Shown in pieces: positions 56,995 to 64,000 of a stretch of 64,000 nt of DNA. The number at the start of each line of letters is the position of its first letter. Position 1 is the first letter of the stretch. Source of the stretch: Buddleja alternifolia (lineage: Eukaryota; Streptophyta; Magnoliopsida; Lamiales; Scrophulariaceae); assembly GCA_019426215.1 (NCBI GenBank), contig CM033401.1:21705134-21769133 (forward strand). The letters are read 5' to 3'. The notes beneath the pieces were generated by a model. The model ran no database searches. It had not been told where the DNA came from and saw only the letters and a program-made list of their open reading frames with translations. The position numbers were made by a program, and so were the translations under genes.

Positions 56995-57426
56995 AACTTT
57001 ACCTTGTTTGATGTTAGCTAACCCAAATTGGGAAAAAATTGTTGAAACTGATGCTTCTGAAATTGGTTATGGATGTATTTTAAAACAAATTAATCCCATA
57101 ACAAAATAAGAAAATCTTATTAGATTTCATTCTGGGAAATGGACTAATAGTCAAAAGAATTATGTTACTATAGCTAAAGAAATTCTTGCCATAGTAAAAT
57201 GCATATTAAATTTCAAACTGATTTATATAATCAACATTTTGTAATAAAAACAGATTGTAAAGCCGCTAAATTTATGTTTCAAAAAGATTTTAAACATGAT
57301 ATGTCTAAACAAATGTTTGCAAGATGGCAAGCACACCTTGCTCCTTTTGATTTTGACATAGTGTATAAAAAAGGAGAAGATAATAATCTTTCAGATTTTC
57401 TAACTAGAGAATATTTGTTATCATGA
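56995..57426 (+). pseudogene. Pararetroviral RNase H
   Basis: The first acidic motif is visible as VETDASEIGYGCIL (57040 region), the Glu motif as AKEILAIV, and after a frameshift near 57200 the frame 57199-57426 gives IKTDCKAAKFM and a C-terminal EDNNLSDFLTRE. A TAA lies at 57107-57109. All four acidic positions expected of RNase H seem present, but in different frames. The stop at 57424-57426 overlaps the next ATG. Confidence 0.78.
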
Positions 57427-57803
57427 ATTTTGTAGGATCGTCACAACAAGTGGTATCCTCTTATAGAGGAAAAATGCCACATCTCTATTGTCATAACCTA
57501 TTTTGTTCTGTATATTATATTCAACCAGTTCATCAACGTTATTTAGGAAGAATTGGGGTTCCTATTCCCATTCTTGATCCTTATTATATAAAGGATTATA
57601 GACATCCCAATAGTATTAACCGACTTAAAAAGAGAAAATATTATCTGATGAAGAGTATTGCTTACTGGCAAGCTATAAGAAATGATCCTGAACTTTCTAT
57701 GCAAAATATAACATATCAACATAGTGTTCAGACCCATTTAGAACAATGTTTGGCATGGGAATTAAGATTTCTAAATACATATTTAAATAGACTTGTTGTT
57801 TAA
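57423..57803 (+). CDS. Small pararetroviral ORF of unknown function
   Basis: A 126-codon uninterrupted frame whose ATG (57423-57425) overlaps the TGA of the RNase H frame as ATGA, an arrangement known to permit termination-reinitiation. The product is basic and Tyr-rich (YIQPVHQRYLGRIGVPIPIL) with no domain I recognise. It ends 20 bp before the next ATG at 57824. It could be a separate protein or the start of the second viral reading frame. Confidence 0.5.
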   Translation: MNFVGSSQQVVSSYRGKMPHLYCHNLFCSVYYIQPVHQRYLGRIGVPIPILDPYYIKDYRHPNSINRLKKRKYYLMKSIAYWQAIRNDPELSMQNITYQHSVQTHLEQCLAWELRFLNTYLNRLVV

Positions 57804-57823
57804 AGTTTTATCATATGACATAA

Positions 57824-59196
57824 ATGCAATCGCGTGGAAAAGGACTCTCCTCTTATAAAGGTAGAGGTGGTCGTGGAAGAAGTCAGGATAATATTCTGAC
57901 TCAACATGGAAGCAGAATGCTAATAGCAGCTGATTTATCATCAGAGCAAGACCCCTTATATAAGGAATTTCTTGAATTCAAGAAACAAAAAGAAGGTCAT
58001 AACCAAGCTTCTCCCTCATATTCAAAAGTTGTGGGGAATGAAGAAGAAGAAGTCCATCATATGGGCTATGTACAAAATGATCAGAAAAGAGTTATACTCT
58101 TTATTAATGATAATGATTTAAAATGGGAAAATAAGCCCTGGGAAATGGTAGACAGATATCTTAATAATAATAGTGATACTTTTGGAAGTTATCAATTCCT
58201 ACAATATTATGAAAATATTCTAAAAAATGGTGAGTTGTGTGAACTAAACCATTTTCATAGTGGAACAAAGACAGAAGTTTATAACTTTTCCAAAATAATA
58301 ATCAAAAAGATTATAACAATAGAAGAGGGGGGAATATCTCCATTCAAAGAAAAACAATTTTATTTTAATAATAGTCCCATTAAATATACTTATTGGGATT
58401 ATGTTGAAGCATTCGAAAAGATTTTCTTATATGAAAATCTTACACATATTCATACTTGGTTTATCAAAATATGTGGGGAAGTTTTCACATACCAAATTGG
58501 TTTCTTAATTGGTGGACATAATATGGTCCTAAAGCAGAAATTCTGCCAGAAATCCCGCCAGAAATCCTTAAAGGATTATTTCAGGAATGGAAACAATATT
58601 CTACAAAAATTTTAGAAATTTCTGAGTCTCATAGATCATAAAAAATAGAAACATTTCATTTCTTTATTGAATTTTCAATCCCATGGATATGGAAATGGTG
58701 TCCAAAAGTGGGTTATACTGAGGATCATATCCCAACAATAACAAGGGTATCATATACCAAATTTTGGAATAGAATGATGCTTATCAATCCAGATACAAAA
58801 AACTTGAATTGTCATGATACCATTCAAAAAATTGATGACAAAATCAAGTTTTATAAAAATCTTCATGACAAGAAGCAGCAACAGATGCAGCCGCCTATCA
58901 TCAATATTACAGAAATTTCTCAGCAGATTAACCTGAAAGTTGGGACCAATTCAAAGAAACAGATGATTGAGATATATCTCAATAATGTGAAGAATAAATT
59001 ACTAGAAGAATTGGAAGAAGATGATAAAAGTGACACATCAATGGCATCTTCCAGCAAAGAAAATAATACTGAAAATTTAATAAAATTCCCAGATGCTCAA
59101 GACCCCGATGATATTTCCATCGAAAATAATTTTGATCATATTATGGAACAATTAAAGGAAGAATCTTCCAGGGGAAAAACCAAAAAATCAGACTGA
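57824..59196 (+). pseudogene. Pararetroviral second ORF (unknown protein), interrupted
   Basis: The first piece (57824-58615, 263 codons) starts with a Gly/Arg-rich stretch (MQSRGKGLSSYKGRGGRGRS), suggestive of nucleic-acid binding. It is followed by a mixed domain with WENKPWEMVDRYL and TYWDYVEAFEKIF. The second piece (58708-59196) has a coiled-coil-like Gln/Lys-rich part and an acidic Ser-rich tail. Stops and a frameshift at 58613-58707 separate them. Florendoviruses have a second frame of unknown function here; a translational transactivator as in caulimoviruses is a less likely alternative. No function is assigned. Confidence 0.55.
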
Positions 59197-59235
59197 TCGG
59201 ATGAAGGTCAAGTAGCCTTTATGATCAGGGAATCT

Positions 59236-59275
59236 ACTGTTCATGAGTACTGTTCACTATTGTTCAATGAACAGT
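59236..59275 (+). promoter_or_regulatory. Direct and inverted octamer repeats upstream of the viral promoter
   Basis: ACTGTTCA at 59236-59243 and 59249-59256, with its complement TGAACAGT at 59268-59275. They lie about 65-105 bp before the TATA box, an enhancer-like position. A role in transcription is inferred. Confidence 0.35.
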
Positions 59276-59340
59276 AAAATTACTGTATAAATAGTATTAA
59301 CAAGTTTGTAATGTTGTTTGATATCCACCGCCTTGACATT

Positions 59341-59347
59341 TATAAAA
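59341..59347 (+). promoter_or_regulatory. Pararetroviral TATA box
   Basis: TATAAAAGGGGG, followed by a CT-rich leader (TTTCTCTCTAAATCCCTCTC) starting about 60 bp later. It is after the last frame, where Caulimoviridae place the promoter of the pregenomic RNA. A weaker TATAAATAG is at 59284-59292. Confidence 0.6.
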
Positions 59348-59487
59348 GGGGGCTTATGTTCAGTTTTTCAATAAGTTTTTACCTTTAGAAATCTTGTAAG
59401 CTTTCTCTCTAAATCCCTCTCTTACTCGCTTCAACCTCCATCTCCGTTGTAAAATATCAAGTTCTTGTAAATTACTAAAGTTGAAGA

Positions 59488-59493
59488 AATAAA
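59488..59493 (+). terminator. Pararetroviral poly(A) signal
   Basis: AATAAA, 147 bp after the TATA box. Plant pararetroviruses keep the poly(A) signal shortly downstream of the transcription start so that it is used on the second pass of the circular genome. Confidence 0.5.
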
Positions 59494-59600
59494 AGAGAGT
59501 TTATCTTGTAAGTTGTCTTATCTTTAAGTCTATTTTATTTTGTACTAAGGATGAGCCTTATAGACTAAATCCTTTTGTGTTAAATTATATCTGACCCTCT

Positions 59601-60030
59601 TGATTATTCTAAAAACATGGATTGATAATTCTAAAAAGGGAATTATATTATGGTATGGATTCTGATGGGTTTGTTTAGTAAACTGGCTGAAATTGAATGG
59701 TTGAAAATGGTGTTCATACTGTTGCCGTTTTGCCGTTGAGTTTGGCGTTTTTGGGCGTTTGTATGAATATTCTCAATAATTTAATTTCATTGACGGATTA
59801 CTAAACTGTGAAATAAGTTGTGAATCTATGGAGATCCTTGTAAAAGTATCATTTGTGAGAAATTGAGGGTCACTCGATTTACTAATCCCTGCATTAGGTC
59901 CAGTAAATCTTTCATAATTTTCTTTCCTTTCTGGAATCGTTTGAATAAGTACTATATTATTATTAAATATAGGTTTTTGTAGTCAAATGGGGTAAAAAAC
60001 TTGATGACGTCGTACTATTTAATCACTCTC
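59601..60030. other. Non-coding flank between virus and MITE
   Basis: AT-rich. Two close GCCGTT blocks (59721-59742: GTTGCCGTTTTGCCGTTGAG) are the only repeat. No gene was seen, and the viral right border is somewhere in this stretch. Confidence 0.3.
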
Positions 60031-60033
60031 TTA

Positions 60034-60611
60034 GAGCAACCCCAACGGGGTTCCTTAGAGTGGTTCTTAAAGGAAGGAATTAATTAATTCTAATGGAGAG
60101 CAGGTTCGTGGCTGATGTGGTGGGGAAAGGAGTTTTTGGGGTTCCTCTGCAGGAACCCCCTAGAATCCGCTGACGTGGCATTTTTTTACTTTTTCTTTTT
60201 CCTTTCTTTTGTCCTTTTCTTTTTCCCTTTTTTGTTCTTGAAATTTTCTGTTTTTTTAATTAATAATTACATAATTATTAAATTTTCACAATATATTTAA
60301 ATATATTTAATTAATTAATTAATTTATTAATTTAGAAAATTATTTTTAAATTCATTAATTATTTTTGGAAAATAAAAGTTTTTATTTAATTATATAATTG
60401 ATTATTAAAAAATAAGTATAAGTTGGGTATTTTCAAAGAGGTTCTTTCGATGAGAAGAGAGGCTTTTGGAAGGAGTTCTATGCTAATGTGGCAAGTACAA
60501 AAAATTGTTTTTAGTGGGAAAAAATTTGCTTGGGAGGTTCTTGGAGTGTTTTTTTTTTTTTTTTTATGAAACTTGTCACTCCAAGAACCCTTTTGGGGTT
60601 CGTGGATGCTC
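60034..60611. mobile_element. Tourist-like (PIF/Harbinger) MITE
   Basis: The left end GAGCAACCCCAACGGGGTTC and the right end (minus strand) GAGCATCCACGAACCCC are imperfect inverted repeats, with more matching sequence inside (TTCCTTAGAGTG against TTCTTGGAGTG). The 3 bp duplication TTA flanks at 60031-60033 and 60612-60614. It is 578 bp, non-coding, and contains AT-rich and T-run stretches. Confidence 0.72.
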
Positions 60612-60637
60612 TTATGTGAATTTAAACTCTCAAAACC

Positions 60638-60644
60638 TATAAAA
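60638..60644 (+). promoter_or_regulatory. TATA box of the host gene
   Basis: CCTATAAAATC, 130 bp before the ATG at 60768 and only 26 bp after the MITE end. The spacing is normal for a plant core promoter. Confidence 0.5.
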
Positions 60645-60712
60645 TCTCTTCTGCAATAAACCTTTCTTGTAGCGAGAGCATCTGAAATATTCTTGTTTCT
60701 TCTCATCACCCT

Positions 60713-60737
60713 CTCACTCACTCACTCACTCACTCAC
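60713..60737. repeat. (CTCA)n microsatellite in the 5' UTR
   Basis: About six CTCA units between the TATA box and the ATG, in the CT-rich leader of the host gene. Confidence 0.9.
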
Positions 60738-60767
60738 AATACTCTCTGATTTGGATTCTAAGAAGAG

Positions 60768-60917
60768 ATGACTCTGTTTCTCAGACGATTGGCAAATGCT
60801 GCTGCTTCGATTGCTTTCAAAGGCGAAACTAAGTTCGACTCTCGCATCCGATTTGGAGCTCTTGCTGCCATTTCTGGTGGAATCTCCTCTTATTACCTTT
60901 TTTCCTCCACAACTTTG
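60768..60917 (+). CDS. Exon 1 of a probable NADH-cytochrome b5 reductase-like protein
   Basis: The ATG at 60768 follows a CT-rich leader. The exon encodes 50 residues and stops at a splice donor (TTG/GTAATT at 60917/60918), in frame. The product begins MTLFLRRLANAAASIAFKGE, rich in Arg, Ala and Ser with no acidic residue in the first 19, as in a mitochondrial presequence. Residues about 27-50 (RIRFGALAAISGGISSYYLF) form a hydrophobic segment with the F-G-A-x-A-A-x-S-G-G-I-S pattern. This resembles the N terminus of plant mitochondrial NADH-cytochrome b5 reductase-like proteins. The catalytic domain would be in later exons outside the window. Without them the assignment is tentative; it could be another protein with the same type of anchor. 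Confidence 0.6.
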
Positions 60918-63900
60918 GTAATTTCTCACCCCGATTTGTTTAATTTAAGGTAATTGATGTGCTTTGGTAGTTCCCTCCGTACATATCTCTGATAAAAATC
61001 AGAAACACATAATGCCCTTAAATAATATGTCCAGGCCTTTTTTCTTCTCTTTTTCCCGGTGTTATATATATATTGAATTAGTGTACATTTAAACTCTGGT
61101 ATACTGTTGTCTTTGTTATTGTTGGAGTTGGCATTGTCGTATTATTGCGTGTGAACTTTTTCATGTGGAGCAGTACTGTTCTTGGTTGGTTTGGACAATA
61201 TGGTTTTAACTATGGATTGAGGGCTGTAATGTTTGCATATATACTCAGCTCTGATTGAAATCAATTCATTTGAGTCAGACATTTATAATTTCGCTATCTC
61301 AAGGCTTTGTCCAACTATCTATTGTCTGGCATCCAGCTCTTGAAATGGGTAATTTACCGGAATATAGAATATGGCAGACACTGGAATTAGAAATAAGTAT
61401 AATCCAGAAGCAGGATCCCCTCTTTCCTCTGCCTTCTGCGTAGTAGAAGTCTAGGAAGCAGGAAATAAAAAATATCATATTTGTTTTCTGAAATACGTGC
61501 CTCACATGGCTAAGTTAGCAATAAATGGGCCAAAAAGTAATAAATCTGAGATATAGCCATAAATATAGGATGTGTTCCACAAAGATACGCCGGTGTGACA
61601 AAGTTATATCTCTTCTTTTCTTCAGAAATAGGAAAATACTGAAAGTATAGTGCAATGCTACCTCTATTAAATATTTGCAAATTCTGTAACTTAATCTCTT
61701 AAATTAAACCAAACCCAGATCCATTAACCATCCGTGACAGGTCTCAACTTTTGTGCCAAAATATTCATTTCAAGTTTTTTTAGTTCATATTTTGATTTAT
61801 TATTCCATCCACTTTCTTATTGTCTACCAAACCAGGCACCTTTCCCCCTACCTCCATGATTTCCATCTGTTGACCTGCAAACAACTTATATCAACTATGA
61901 CTCCCCCACTTTATTTGACAATGCTGTACCTCAATTTATGGGTGTTTTCGACACATTCCTCCTGAGCTCAACCACCTCACCTTTCAAAACACATTCTGGA
62001 ACTTTTCCATTCTGAGAACCTCATTAGTATCCTTACCTGAACAAATCTGTTATAGCATTATTTTCAATTCCAGATCCCAAACGTTATACTTTCTCCCAGG
62101 GCTCCGAGACCATCGACTTTTCAATTCTAGAGAAATACCAATATAGGCCCATGGAAAGTTCTTTCACAGTTGAAAGACAATGCAATCCTGTTACTTCCTT
62201 GTGCTAGTAATGCTAGCATCAATTGCGTCGTTCCTTTTCCTTTTGGTTCCTATTTTTTTTGCATCTTTTCCGGGATCATCCTTATTTTGCATCATCCTCT
62301 GATGACAACATTGCATCTTTTCCTGGATCATTAGATGGATTGAGGACGTAGAAGCTTTGGCCCACCATTAGGAAAAAAAAAAAAAGAAATTCCAGAACTA
62401 TTGATGGTGCAGTTCTGGGGCAAGGGCAGCGAGTGGAGGAAAATGGAGAAGGTGGCGGCACAAAAAAAAATTGTAGATAAAAGGAAAATCAAGTGACAAT
62501 GAACTCTGAATGGAAACAGAGAGCAAAAAATATGGGTAAATAACCTACTAAATTTTGAGGTAGGTTAGCAATCTTCATATACACTCACACACACACACAC
62601 TCACTCACACTCACACTCACACATGTCTATGTATTGTTAGTTGTTACTTTAAAGGGGAATCTTGAGCGCATTGAAATCTTTTTACCTTACCTCAAGAAGG
62701 ATATAATATGTTTTATAGTCTCATGATGAAGTCTTCTTACATAAACATCTAGAACAATGCAACTCCTATTCCAAAATGAATATATTTAGTAAGATAACAT
62801 TACTTGCTTTGGAGAATTTCCTTTGCTCTCCATTTTTATCTAACAAAGGGAGTTTTCAAAATGTGTCTCAATATCATGCACATCATATAAAGAGTTCTTC
62901 ATGTAATACATACATATATATATATATGATTCTGAGAGTTCAGTACAGGTTCCAAAAGTTTCATCGATGTAAATCTATTCTCTAATGCTATCGTACCTCT
63001 TTATATGAATAATAACATTAATTAGCTCAATAGGAAAGAGTTTCCTGGAGGACTATTAGTCACATTACATGTATATATGTTATAAGGATTTAATAAAGCT
63101 TTGATGTTTAGTGGTGGGCATTTTTGTTCGAAGGATCAATTTGGATTTCAGACAATTGCATGGACTGAAGAATTAGATTCTTGATGGATAGGTGCTTTTA
63201 AGTATGATGGAGCACTTTTCTATTGCATAGTGGTGGTCTTAGAATACCCTCCAAAATTGTTACCCCTAGGAAGAGTTTGGAACTTGATAGTCTTAGAACT
63301 TCTTGTGGCTCATCTCTTTGTCTCTTTGTTGGTTCTTTTTGTATTTCCTGAACTTGTTGGGACCCACCCATCAAATATCAGTTTGTGTACTAAGACTTTG
63401 AAGGTTGAATTGGATGGATTGTGATGGAAGATAAATTTTCGAAGCATAAATTGATAAAACTCAACAAGATAATTCTTGCCCCTAGCCAAAGTTCGATTCC
63501 ACAATAATTTCTCAATAATCCTCACCTAAGCCCTAAAGATTCATATTTATACTTCTACTCAAAACATAAAGATAACTTGCAATAAAAGGAAACCTACTAA
63601 CAATAAAACACGAATGATTAATTAACTAATTAACTTAAACAAAACACGCCTACGCTTGACCCGCTCCTTTCTTCTTGTGCCATTGGCAAACCCGTTGCGG
63701 TGCCGCCTCCTCACCGCCGCCCACCTTTTGCTTCGCAACATATTGGCTCAATAATTTAGCAGGCTGAGAAAAGGTTTTTGGGAGCTTAAAACAATCCATT
63801 ACTTGGAAAAGGAGCGCCCAACCCCAATCTTTTCATGGATTCCCCCCTGTCCCCAACCTACTCTGCTGCATTTATGAGAGACATATTAAAGGCCAAAAAA

Positions 63901-64000
63901 GAAGGATTCAGATGGATCGTCCCAACCTGTTTCTTACATGTCGAGTTTAAGTCATCTAAAATCAATGTTTTTTTAACCAAGCCATTCTTAATCAACCCAA
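60918..64000 (+). other. Probable first intron of the host gene (continues off the window)
   Basis: It starts GTAATTTCTC and shows no coding continuation of the exon 1 product. Contents: AT-rich sequence, a (TCACAC)n microsatellite (62581-62622), a (TA)n run near 62913-62928, and a GC-richer patch at 63640-63730. Short open frames inside have no recognisable product. More than 3 kb is long for a first intron, so an unseen exon or a separate gene cannot be excluded. Confidence 0.45.
62581..62622. repeat. (CA)n/(TCACAC)n microsatellite
   Basis: A run of CACACAC and TCACAC units within the presumed intron. Confidence 0.9.

Larger units (their letters stand above)
52663..59600 (+). mobile_element. 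Endogenous plant pararetrovirus (Caulimoviridae, florendovirus-like)
   Basis: A ~7 kb unit starting at a Met-tRNA primer site and carrying, in one direction, a movement-protein remnant, coat region with CCHC knuckle, protease, RT, RNase H, an unknown small frame, a second unknown protein, and finally a TATA promoter and poly(A) signal. There is no integrase between RT and the end, and no LTR, unlike the copia elements around it. Coat, protease, RT and RNase H in one series followed by a second unknown frame fits Florendovirus; Solendovirus and Petuvirus are alternatives. Frameshifts, stops and a missing RT block make it defective. The right limit is approximate. Confidence 0.8.

Noticed and set aside
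63230..63424. A 64-codon frame with a Leu/Val-rich segment as a small membrane protein
   Set aside because: No homology, no leader, and it lies in presumed intron; the length is compatible with chance.
60918..64000. Further exons of the NADH-cytochrome b5 reductase-like gene
   Set aside because: I looked for a frame continuing exon 1 and for conserved FAD/NADH-binding motifs and saw none in the window.

Overview
The window is a stretch of a plant nuclear genome, an angiosperm and probably a eudicot. The evidence is Ty1/copia elements with initiator-Met tRNA primer-binding sites, an Athila-type Ty3 fragment, hAT and Mutator-like MITEs, an endogenous plant pararetrovirus, and the first exon of a typical plant nuclear gene with a CT-rich 5' UTR. 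About nine tenths is transposable-element or viral sequence in several states of decay. No rRNA or tRNA gene or CRISPR array was seen. The species cannot be named from the sequence.

Layout. 1-3776: the tip of a minus-strand copia LTR, then the 3' internal part and 3' LTR of a Sirevirus-like copia element (+). 3777-5627: AT-rich sequence with a small TRIM-like element. 5628-8150: a copia RT/RNase H fragment joined to a different LTR, primer site and leader. 9223-9746: a Mutator-like MITE. 10200-15930: copia 3' non-coding sequence, a minus-strand Sirevirus-like 5' end (gag start, PBS, 1.9 kb LTR), and a copia pol fragment with its LTR. 15938-25753: two hAT elements in inverted orientation around a spacer of three ~240 bp tandem repeats; the left arm carries three younger MITEs, one inside another.

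25754-48940 is a four-level nest. An Athila-like element is split between its gag halves (26150-26892 and 48529-48940) by a copia element whose 5' LTR lies at 26893-27065 and 38157-39996 and whose 3' LTR is 46297-48528. That 5' LTR is in turn split by a minus-strand Sirevirus-like element (27066-38156), which has lost its own 3' LTR. A 2.1 kb solo LTR (32202-34329), related to the copia LTR, sits inside that element. 50273-51899 is a further minus-strand copia LTR.

52663 to about 59600 is an endogenous Caulimoviridae genome. In order it has the Met-tRNA primer site, a short movement-protein remnant, coat protein with a CCHC knuckle, Asp protease, RT, RNase H, a second reading-frame region, then a TATA promoter and a poly(A) signal. 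The arrangement best fits a florendovirus. It carries frameshifts and a missing RT block, so it is defective as it stands.

60034-60611 is a Tourist-like MITE ending 26 bp before the TATA box of the only host gene seen. That gene's exon 1 (60768-60917) resembles the N terminus of a mitochondrial NADH-cytochrome b5 reductase-like protein. The rest of the window appears to be its long first intron.
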